Below, in pieces: positions 1-5,341 of a stretch of DNA of 8,817 nt. The position numbers were made by a program, and so were the translations under genes. The stretch covers positions 1 to 8,817 of the forward strand of contig CAAFRW010000243.1 of NCBI GenBank assembly GCA_900765575.1, in the 5' to 3' direction. Every line of letters starts with the position of its first letter. The stretch's first letter is position 1. Below the pieces are notes generated by a model. It made no database searches. It was not told where the DNA came from and saw only the letters and a program-made list of their open reading frames with translations. This DNA comes from Bacteroidaceae bacterium (GTDB lineage: Bacteria; Bacteroidota; Bacteroidia; Bacteroidales; Bacteroidaceae).

Positions 1-54
1 ACAAGCATACAATAAGGGGAGAAACAATAACATTACCTTTAAATAAGTTTTCAT
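1..54 (-). CDS. N-terminal fragment of a lipoprotein (cut by window edge)
   Basis: Reading the minus strand from an ATG at 54-52 gives MKTYLKVMLLFLPLLYAC, which reaches the window edge with no stop. This is a textbook type II signal peptide: a lysine near the N-terminus, a hydrophobic core, and a lipobox (LYAC) whose cysteine is residue 18, the expected acylation site. The mature protein would be anchored in a membrane; its function cannot be told because only the leader lies in the window. A Bacteroidetes-type -7 element lies about 27 bp upstream. The gene is divergent from the glycoside hydrolase at 277, so the two may share control. In Bacteroidales such neighbours are often surface glycan-binding or hydrolytic lipoproteins, but that is only context. 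Confidence 0.72.
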   Translation of the reverse strand, partial: MKTYLKVMLLFLPLLYAC

Positions 55-80
55 ATCTGTTTTTTATATTAAAATTTATA

Positions 81-88
81 CAAAAATA
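81..88 (-). promoter_or_regulatory. Bacteroidetes -7 element for the divergent lipoprotein gene
   Basis: The minus strand reads TATTTTTG here, a match to the Bacteroidetes primary sigma -7 consensus TAnnTTTG. It would place a transcript start about 20 bases before the lipoprotein ATG at 54. No clear -33 TTTG is seen at the usual distance. Confidence 0.45.
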
Positions 89-121
89 GGAATAAATAAA
101 AATATAGACAGCATAAAATAC

Positions 122-159
122 CTGACATTTTCTGACATTTTCATTTAAAGGACATTTTC
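122..159. repeat. Three direct repeats of GACATTTTC, possible operator
   Basis: GACATTTTC occurs exactly at 124-132, 134-142 and 151-159. The first two belong to a perfect 10-bp tandem (CTGACATTTT at 122-131 and 132-141), and a degenerate fourth copy (GACTTTTT) lies at 173-180. The copies sit in the middle of the divergent intergenic region, between the two -7 elements at 81-88 and 228-235. Spacing of one helical turn between the first two copies suits a regulator binding direct repeats, as AraC-type domains do. The binding protein is unknown. Confidence 0.5.
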
Positions 160-227
160 TTCGATGAAAAGGGACTTTTTTGCATCTTATTTTTTCAGGT
201 ATCTGACAGGGATATTTGATATTTTCT

Positions 228-235
228 TATCTTTG
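228..235 (+). promoter_or_regulatory. Bacteroidetes -7 element for the glycoside hydrolase gene
   Basis: TATCTTTG matches TAnnTTTG and lies 41 bp before the ATG at 277, giving a short 5' leader. No good TTTG is present about 19 bp upstream, so the promoter may need an activator, perhaps acting at the GACATTTTC repeats. Confidence 0.45.
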
Positions 236-276
236 AACCCGATATGATGAAAAACAACTAGTACAAACTTAATCTT

Positions 277-1884
277 ATGAAACTTAATTATTGGTTAATT
301 GCTTTATGCTGTTTAGGAACATGGAATGTTTCTGCGCAAGAAAAAGTAGAATGTTGGGGACGTTTTGAGCTGCCCTTACAAGCAAAAGTAAAGGGGAATC
401 CTTTTGATGCGGAACTGACCGCCACCTTTGAAGGACCGGATACGACAATTACAGTCAGAGGTTTTTACGACGGAAACAACACTTTCAAAATCCGTTTTAT
501 GCCCGTGAAGCAAGGTAAATGGTCGTATAAGACACAAAGTAAAGTAGAAGCGCTGAATGGAAAAAGCGGTAGTTTGCAATGTGTATCTCCTACCGGAGAA
601 AATCATGGCCCGGTAGTGGTGGATGGTACCTATAATTTTAAATATGCGGATGGAAAACGTTATTATCCGGTAGGAACCACCTCGTATGATTGGATGCATG
701 TTGCCGGAGATATGCCTGAGAAAACCGTGAAATCACTGGCCTTATCTAAATTCAATAAAATAAGGATGTTGCTCTTTGTACAGAATTTCGATTTGGACTA
801 TCCGGAACCGGAGCGTTTCCCATTTGAAATAAAGAGCGTGAAGAAAGACGAGAAAGGCAAACCGGTATACGAATGGGATTACACCCGTTTTAATCCGGCT
901 TATTTTGCACATGTGGAAGAGTGTGTACAACGTCTCTCTGAAATCGGGGTGGAAGCCGATATGATTTTATTCCATCCTTATGATGAAGGCCGTTGGGGAT
1001 TCGACCGCATGCCCATGGACGTAAATGTACGTTATTTGAAATATGCCATTGCCCGTTTGAGCTCGTACCGTAACATTTGGTGGTCGCTGGCCAACGAGTA
1101 TGATTTTCTGAGAGAACGTCAGCCGGAAGATTGGGATGTATTTACCCGCACGGTTGTGGAGAATGACCCGTATGGCCATCTTTGTTCCAACCATAGTAAT
1201 ACAGCTAAATATTATAAATATTGGATTCCTGAATATACACATGCCAGCATTCAGGACCAAGCTCCGGTAGAAGACCATAGAGGGGCGGCTATTGTGAGAA
1301 ACATCTATAAGAAACCGATTATCTTTGATGAAGTTTGCTATGAGGGCAACATGGATAACCGTTGGGGAAGTTTAAGCGGAGAGGAAATGTTGTACCGTAT
1401 GTGGCAAGGCCTTATCGGGGGTACTTATGTAACACATGCCGAATGCTATATGAATGGAAAGAATGATTATTCGAGAAACTTCTTAGCCGTAGGCGGCACA
1501 TTCCAGGGCGAGGCTTGGAAGCGCATCGGCTTTATACGCGAGGTACTCGACGCTTTGCCTAATCCGATTCAGTTATGTGATAGCAGTTGGGACCCCTATA
1601 CCTCCACTGCCGGAGAGAACTATTTGCTTGTATATCTTGGTAAGAATGTCAGCTCGGAATGGGAATTTAATCTGCCTTTAAAGAATGCGGTCTATCCTCG
1701 TTTAAAAGAGGGTACCCGATTTAAAGTAGAGATATTGGATACATGGAATATGACCGTAACGGAATGTCCCACTATCTTTGAAACCGGAGCGCCCACCCGT
1801 TATCGTATTTTCGATAAGAATTTCGGAAGGGTGAAACTTCCCGGTAAACCTTATTTATTGCTGCGGATAACAGAAGTAAAATAA
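277..1884 (+). CDS. Secreted glycoside hydrolase, DUF5060 / TIM-barrel / DUF5605 type
   Basis: A 535-aa protein. Residues 1-20 are a Sec signal peptide ending VSA, with cleavage likely before Q21 and no lipobox, so it is probably periplasmic or exported. Residues about 24-92 resemble a DUF5060 beta-sandwich (VECWGRFELPL, GFYDGNNTFKIRFMP, GKWSY). Residues about 118-430 look like a (beta/alpha)8 barrel of the DUF4038/apiosidase-like group. The C-terminus from about 445 resembles DUF5605. Clan GH-A-like catalytic residues are visible: N273-E274 in WWSLANEYDF (acid/base) and E352 in PIIFDEVCYEGN (nucleophile), so a retaining mechanism is likely. The substrate is not readable from sequence; related Bacteroidales enzymes act on plant or host glycans. 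It stands alone on this strand, without a SusC/SusD pair in view, and is followed by a strong terminator. The start at 277 is fixed by the signal peptide. Confidence 0.9.
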   Translation: MKLNYWLIALCCLGTWNVSAQEKVECWGRFELPLQAKVKGNPFDAELTATFEGPDTTITVRGFYDGNNTFKIRFMPVKQGKWSYKTQSKVEALNGKSGSLQCVSPTGENHGPVVVDGTYNFKYADGKRYYPVGTTSYDWMHVAGDMPEKTVKSLALSKFNKIRMLLFVQNFDLDYPEPERFPFEIKSVKKDEKGKPVYEWDYTRFNPAYFAHVEECVQRLSEIGVEADMILFHPYDEGRWGFDRMPMDVNVRYLKYAIARLSSYRNIWWSLANEYDFLRERQPEDWDVFTRTVVENDPYGHLCSNHSNTAKYYKYWIPEYTHASIQDQAPVEDHRGAAIVRNIYKKPIIFDEVCYEGNMDNRWGSLSGEEMLYRMWQGLIGGTYVTHAECYMNGKNDYSRNFLAVGGTFQGEAWKRIGFIREVLDALPNPIQLCDSSWDPYTSTAGENYLLVYLGKNVSSEWEFNLPLKNAVYPRLKEGTRFKVEILDTWNMTVTECPTIFETGAPTRYRIFDKNFGRVKLPGKPYLLLRITEVK

Positions 1885-1901
1885 CGAAGTTGACTGTATT
1901 G

Positions 1902-1947
1902 GTCCATGAAGTTTATTTCGGAGAGCAAGTAAGTTAACTTCATGGAC
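1902..1947. repeat. 12-bp inverted repeat just after the glycoside hydrolase gene
   Basis: GTCCATGAAGTT (1902-1913) is exactly complementary to AACTTCATGGAC (1936-1947) across a 22-nt loop. It begins 18 bp after the stop codon. No T-tract follows, so it is more likely an mRNA 3'-end stabilising hairpin or a weak pause site than a full terminator. A small 6-bp hairpin (ACCCAT/ATGGGT, 1985-1999) follows. Confidence 0.5.
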
Positions 1948-2019
1948 TTATAAAACTAACTGCATAAAATATCCTATAACGAGAACCCATTGGATGGGTA
2001 TATCGGATTCCGTTAAATT

Positions 2020-2070
2020 AAAGCCGTTTTAGCTTATCACATTGAAGCTAAAACGGCTTTACTCTTTTTT
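2020..2070 (+). terminator. Intrinsic terminator of the glycoside hydrolase gene
   Basis: A perfect 16-bp stem (AAAGCCGTTTTAGCTT at 2020-2035 with AAGCTAAAACGGCTTT at 2045-2060) encloses a 9-nt loop. It is followed on the plus strand by ACTCTTTTTT (2061-2070). The T-run on the plus side makes this a Rho-independent terminator for the gene ending at 1884. Confidence 0.88.
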
Positions 2071-2105
2071 ACAAAGAGACTAATAGTATCTTATAGCTGT
2101 CTGAT

Positions 2106-2148
2106 AAAAACCGATTGAAAATGTTTATGTCCTTATTCATCGGTTTTT
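2106..2148 (-). terminator. Hairpin terminating the DUF4286-ruvC-uxuA operon, possibly bidirectional
   Basis: AAAAACCGAT (2106-2115) pairs with ATCGGTTTTT (2139-2148), a 10-bp stem with a 23-nt loop. The flanking A- and T-runs give a U-tract in either direction. It lies about 120 bp past the uxuA stop on the minus strand and past the strong plus-strand terminator, so its main job is probably to end the minus-strand operon. The large loop makes it weaker than the neighbouring terminator. Confidence 0.6.
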
Positions 2149-2150
2149 AG

Positions 2151-2269
2151 CGTATATTCTCCAATAAACTTACTCTTTACACAAAAAGCAAATTTAATTA
2201 TATCATAGAGAAGAGCTTCTAAAAATACCGAGTATGTCAGGTTCTGTAGATACTCCCTTTTGAATAGCA
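2151..2269. other. Non-coding stretch between hairpin and uxuA stop
   Basis: This is the rest of the 385-bp gap between the glycoside hydrolase and uxuA, and is the 3' untranslated part of the minus-strand operon. No supported gene, repeat or RNA motif is seen. Confidence 0.5.
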
Positions 2270-3466
2270 TCAAACAAGGACTTCTTTCTCTTTCGCTTCT
2301 TCCAACTCCCTTTGCACCACAGCCATCATTCCCTCTACTTGAGCGAGAGCCAGCATACGGCCATGGAACGAATACCCGGCATTATAGCCTTTATCCTCGT
2401 CCCCTAACATCATCCGGCCATGGTCTACACGCATAGGAAGTTGCGGATTCTCTTTTTCGAAGATGCGGATAAGGTCGATAAGATGACCTCTTCCCTCCAA
2501 ATGCGATGATTCGATAAAGTTTCCGCCCGGCATGGCATTCGTACTGCGTAAATGTACAAAATGAGTCCGTTTTGCAAATTTCTTAGCCAACTCGCGGGTG
2601 TCGTTATGCTCTCCGGCACTGAGTGAACCGGCACAGAATGTCAAACCGTTATGCGGATTATCCACTGCATTCAGGAACCAGGCAATATCCTCCTCATTGG
2701 TTACAATACGGGGCAAACCCAAAATCTGAAAAGGAGGGTCGTCCGGATGCACGCACATATTAACCCCGTATTCTTCGCATACAGGCATAATGGCGGATAA
2801 GAAATAGCGCATATTTTCACGTAAGGCATTGCGGTCTATTCCGTTATATAGAGCCAGCAGATTTTTAAAGATGGCTACCGGATTTTTATCTCCCTCCTTG
2901 ATGTTCCCATTGACAAAGCCTTGTGTCTTAACAATGATAGAATCTACCAATTCGTCTTTTTCGGCCTGCGTTATCGTTTTGTCCAGTTGAGCCACTTTCG
3001 CCAATTCTTCTTCCGTATAGTCTTTTTCAGCACCTTCACGTTGTAAAATCTGGAGGTCGAAGTAGGCAAAACGGATACGGTCGAAATAGAGAGACGAGCT
3101 GCCATCGGCCCAGGGGTGTTGCAAATCGGTGCGTACCCAATCGATAACCGGCATAAAGTTATAGCATACGGTATGAATACCGGCTTTACCCAGGTTTGCC
3201 AGACTTATTTTATAATTCTCTATCAGTCCGTCCCGTTCCGGACCGGCATATTTAATGGCTTCACTTACAGGAAGGCTCTCTACAACCGACCAGCGCAGAC
3301 CGTATGATTCAATGTAATGCTTCAGTTCGTTAATGGCTTCAAGCGTCCAGATTTCTCCATTGGGAACCTCGTGCAAGGCGGTAACAATTCCCTCCACTCC
3401 TATCTGACGCAACATTGGCAATGTGATTTTATCGTTCTTGCCAAACCATCTCCATGTCTTTTCCAT
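2270..3466 (-). CDS. uxuA: Mannonate dehydratase UxuA
   Basis: A 398-aa cytoplasmic enzyme converting D-mannonate to 2-keto-3-deoxy-D-gluconate plus water in the glucuronate/fructuronate pathway. Length fits UxuA (about 390 aa). Family signatures are clear: WRWFGKND at the start, CYNFMPVIDWVRTDL (101-115), CVHPDDPP (238-245), LTFCAGS (275-281), FVHLR (303-307), RVDHGR (346-351) and GYSFHGR (364-370). By analogy with characterised xylose-isomerase-like-fold mannonate dehydratases, the metal ligands are H240, C278, H305 and D348; all are present. The ATG at 3464-3466 is preceded by a strong Shine-Dalgarno (GAGGAG, 3475-3480), unusual for this phylum, overlapping the ruvC stop codon. It is the last gene of a DUF4286-ruvC-uxuA unit. 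The partners UxuB and UxaC are not in the window. Confidence 0.96.
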   Translation of the reverse strand: MEKTWRWFGKNDKITLPMLRQIGVEGIVTALHEVPNGEIWTLEAINELKHYIESYGLRWSVVESLPVSEAIKYAGPERDGLIENYKISLANLGKAGIHTVCYNFMPVIDWVRTDLQHPWADGSSSLYFDRIRFAYFDLQILQREGAEKDYTEEELAKVAQLDKTITQAEKDELVDSIIVKTQGFVNGNIKEGDKNPVAIFKNLLALYNGIDRNALRENMRYFLSAIMPVCEEYGVNMCVHPDDPPFQILGLPRIVTNEEDIAWFLNAVDNPHNGLTFCAGSLSAGEHNDTRELAKKFAKRTHFVHLRSTNAMPGGNFIESSHLEGRGHLIDLIRIFEKENPQLPMRVDHGRMMLGDEDKGYNAGYSFHGRMLALAQVEGMMAVVQRELEEAKEKEVLV

Positions 3467-3479
3467 CTGTTTATCTCCT

Positions 3480-4049
3480 CTATTTATTTATTTTATCCGG
3501 ATTCTTGGCTATAAAGTCTTTCCATCCGTGATAAGGTTTATCGGTTGAAATGCGGCCTGCCTGCAAATAATGGCAATAGGCCGCCGCCAGTCCGTCGGTT
3601 GCGTCCATATACGGGAGCATCGACTCCTCCGGTATTTTAAGGATACGTTTTAGCATATCCGCCACTTGCTCTTTGCTTGCCTGACCGTTTCCCGTTAAGG
3701 CCATCTTTATCTTTAAAGGAGCATATTCTGTAATAGGTATATCGCGGCTTAAAGCGGCTGCCATGGCAACCCCTTGTGCCCTGCCTAACTTTAGCATGGA
3801 TTGTACGTTTTTACCAAAAAACGGAGCTTCAATAGCGAGCTCATCGGGCAGATAGGCTTCGATAATTCCGATAACCCGTTCGTAAATGCGACCGAGCTTT
3901 AAATAATGGTTCGCATATTTACGCAAATCAATAACCCCCATTGTGACGAGTTCCGCACGTGTACCGGTTACTTTCAGTACTCCATAGCCCATTATCGTCG
4001 TTCCGGGGTCGATACCTAGAATTATTTTCTCCTTAACGGGTTGTATCAC
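3480..4049 (-). CDS. ruvC: Crossover junction endodeoxyribonuclease RuvC
   Basis: A 189-aa Holliday-junction resolvase that cuts four-way junctions symmetrically after RuvAB branch migration. The RNase H-like fold is shown by IILGIDPGT (9-17, D14), LAIEAPFFGKN (71-81, E74) and YMDATDGLAAAYCH (147-160, D149 and D152). These match the E. coli acidic set D7/E66/H138/D141, with D at the H138 position. The usual length is about 170-190 aa. The start is GTG at 4049-4047: it gives the family N-terminus, overlaps the upstream TGA as GTGA, and has GGAGGT at 4056-4061 six bases upstream. It is therefore probably translationally coupled to the DUF4286 gene. Its stop is only 13 bp from uxuA. Confidence 0.96.
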   Translation of the reverse strand: MIQPVKEKIILGIDPGTTIMGYGVLKVTGTRAELVTMGVIDLRKYANHYLKLGRIYERVIGIIEAYLPDELAIEAPFFGKNVQSMLKLGRAQGVAMAAALSRDIPITEYAPLKIKMALTGNGQASKEQVADMLKRILKIPEESMLPYMDATDGLAAAYCHYLQAGRISTDKPYHGWKDFIAKNPDKINK

Positions 4050-4351
4050 TTAATTACCTCCATCAGTGTAGCAAAGCCTACCACTTTATCTTTAAATACT
4101 TTGTTTAATTCATTATTCAGGTTCATACCTTGTTCGGTGTGCCATTTATGGAGTACTGTAGAATCTTCCACTTCCCATTGTAAAGAGAAACATTCCGTTT
4201 CCTGGTCCTTGTGACTGAGAATACGTAATAAACGGGCATTTTTCAGTCGTCCGTCCGCTTCCACTTGCGGAATATAGGATTCACTTATCCAGATTACAAA
4301 GTTCCGGGCGTCCTCAACGGCCATCTGATAGGTTGTATTGTAAATTAACAT
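4046..4351 (-). CDS. DUF4286 family protein
   Basis: A 101-aa small cytoplasmic protein of the DUF4286 family, function unknown. Recognisable features are MLIYNTTY at the start, SYIPQVE, LKNARLLRILSH, LQWEVED, LHKWHTEQG and FKDKVVGFATLMEVIK at the C-terminus. I chose the ATG at 4351-4349: it gives the family-typical N-terminus, and the likely promoter at 4381-4410 would start transcription near 4375, downstream of the alternative ATGs at 4414 and 4393. The open frame extends to 4414, but that extra segment (21 aa) is not family-like. The gene is first in the operon, and its TGA overlaps the ruvC GTG by four bases. The family is often found beside ruvC in Bacteroidetes, but no role in recombination is shown. 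Confidence 0.88.
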   Translation of the reverse strand: MLIYNTTYQMAVEDARNFVIWISESYIPQVEADGRLKNARLLRILSHKDQETECFSLQWEVEDSTVLHKWHTEQGMNLNNELNKVFKDKVVGFATLMEVIK

Positions 4352-4380
4352 GTCTTCTTGTTTTTGATATAAGTATTGGG

Positions 4381-4410
4381 CAAAGTTAATCATATTTTTA
4401 TTTGAACAAA
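4381..4410 (-). promoter_or_regulatory. Promoter of the DUF4286-ruvC-uxuA operon
   Basis: On the minus strand, TTTG (4410-4407), an 18-bp spacer and TAACTTTG (4388-4381) match the Bacteroidetes -33/-7 consensus (TTTG, about 19 bp, TAnnTTTG). The predicted transcript start near 4375 is about 24 bases before the ATG at 4351. Confidence 0.65.
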
Positions 4411-4473
4411 TCACTATAGAGCTTGTTTCTTCTCTACAAATGTGAAAAAAAGAAGAATCTAATTTTTAGAATT

Positions 4474-4980
4474 ATGGCAAAAGAAAGTGTAAACATCCTG
4501 AAAGGGAAAATTGATGTAACCGAACTGGTTGCACAGCTAAACGCGGCTCTCTCGGAAGAGTGGCTTGCTTATTATCAGTATTGGATTGGCGCATTGGTAG
4601 TAGAAGGTGCGATGCGTTTCAATGTACAAAGCGAATTTGAGGAACACGCTGCCGAAGAACATGGACATGCTCAAATGCTTGCTAAACGTATTATCGAATT
4701 AGAGGGCGTTCCGGTGTTAGACCCGAAACAATGGTTCGATTTGGCTCGATGCAAATACGATGCTCCTACGAGCTTCGATGTCGTAAATCTGTTGAATCAG
4801 AATGTGGCATCGGAACGTTGCGCTATTATGCGTTATCAGCAAATTGCTCAATTCACCGACGGTATTGACTTTACTACCTGCGATATGGCAAAGAAAATCA
4901 TGGCCGAGGAAGAAGAGCATGAGCAAGATTTAACGGATTACTTGCGTGATATTCAATGGATGAAAGAGGCTTTTAAATAA
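4474..4980 (+). CDS. DPS-like ferritin (DPSL / thioferritin type)
   Basis: A 168-aa four-helix-bundle ferritin-like protein. It probably oxidises Fe(II) with peroxide or oxygen, stores iron, and protects DNA and protein from oxidative stress. Carboxylate/histidine diiron motifs are visible: SEEW (E28/E29), EEHGH with E62-x-x-H65, E114 in ASERC, and EEEEHE with E146-x-x-H149. Cysteines at 93, 116 and 136 are notable: C116 lies two residues from ligand E114, as in DPS-like thioferritins such as the Bacteroides fragilis protein, which carry a cysteine pair near the diiron site. The start at 4474 (MAKESVNILKGK) is preferred over the in-frame ATG at 4423, which would add 17 residues of unrelated sequence overlapping the promoter region. 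The gene is monocistronic and divergent from the DUF4286-ruvC operon. Plain bacterioferritin is an alternative, but no haem-ligating methionine region is evident. Confidence 0.88.
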   Translation: MAKESVNILKGKIDVTELVAQLNAALSEEWLAYYQYWIGALVVEGAMRFNVQSEFEEHAAEEHGHAQMLAKRIIELEGVPVLDPKQWFDLARCKYDAPTSFDVVNLLNQNVASERCAIMRYQQIAQFTDGIDFTTCDMAKKIMAEEEEHEQDLTDYLRDIQWMKEAFK

Positions 4981-5198
4981 TCAGAAGCTTGAAAACCTAA
5001 AATGAATCATTGGAAATGCAATGACAGCAAAAGAGGTTAGTTGTCACATTTAGTGGTAAGAAACATTAAAATGCACTGACAGTCAATAGTGTAATATTCG
5101 TTTTCTGTTCTCTCTACCATAAAGTATATAAATTGAATGGGGACTCCAAAAGGATGACCGATTGTTTGAACAGAATGTACCACCAATAGTAACAATCC
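4981..5198. other. Intergenic region after the ferritin gene, with an imperfect direct repeat
   Basis: This is the first part of a 361-bp gap without a gene. AAATGCAATGACAG (5014-5027) recurs as AAATGCACTGACAG (5069-5082), 13 of 14 matching and 55 bp apart. No open frame of coding quality is seen on either strand, and no RNA family is recognised. Confidence 0.4.
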
Positions 5199-5246
5199 AA
5201 AGAAGCCATTTCAGAACTCAATATAGAGCAATGAAATGGCTTCTTT
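5199..5246. terminator. Bidirectional terminator-like hairpin between convergent genes
   Basis: AAAGAAGCCATTTCA (5199-5213) pairs perfectly over 15 bp with TGAAATGGCTTCTTT (5232-5246) around an 18-nt loop. It lies between the converging ferritin gene and the three-gene minus-strand operon. The T-rich part (TTCTTT) is inside the stem in both directions rather than a clean tail, so termination in either direction is plausible but not certain. Confidence 0.65.
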
Positions 5247-5256
5247 CATGTATCTT

Positions 5257-5319
5257 AGTTCCAATCTGTCACTTTTTGAATCGGTTATCCCGCCGTTGCG
5301 ACAGACTCTTTACGGAACT
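5257..5319 (-). other. Imperfect inverted repeat in the 3' region of the sugar operon
   Basis: AGTTCC (5257-5262) plus TCTGTC (5265-5270) pair with GACAGA (5300-5305) plus GGAACT (5314-5319), giving two 6-bp helices separated by an asymmetric 2/8-nt internal loop. The apical part is GC-rich (CCCGCCG at 5289-5295). On the minus strand this would form a structured element between the dehydrogenase stop at 5342 and the hairpin at 5199-5246. It could be part of the mRNA 3' end or a small RNA; no family is recognised. Confidence 0.35.
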
Positions 5320-5341
5320 TTAATCGCTTCTTCATGCCGAT

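Noticed and set aside
2198..2275. Open minus-strand frame just past uxuA (FDAIQKGVSTEPDILG...) ending near 2200
   Set aside because: It has only a TTG as possible start, about 23 codons, and overlaps the uxuA end in another frame. It may be chance.
2425..2634. 69-codon minus-strand frame within uxuA
   Set aside because: It lies in another frame of a well-supported gene and has no recognisable features.
4423..4473. Extended N-terminus for the ferritin
   Set aside because: MFLLYKCEKKK... is not ferritin-like and is encoded by the AT-rich leader.
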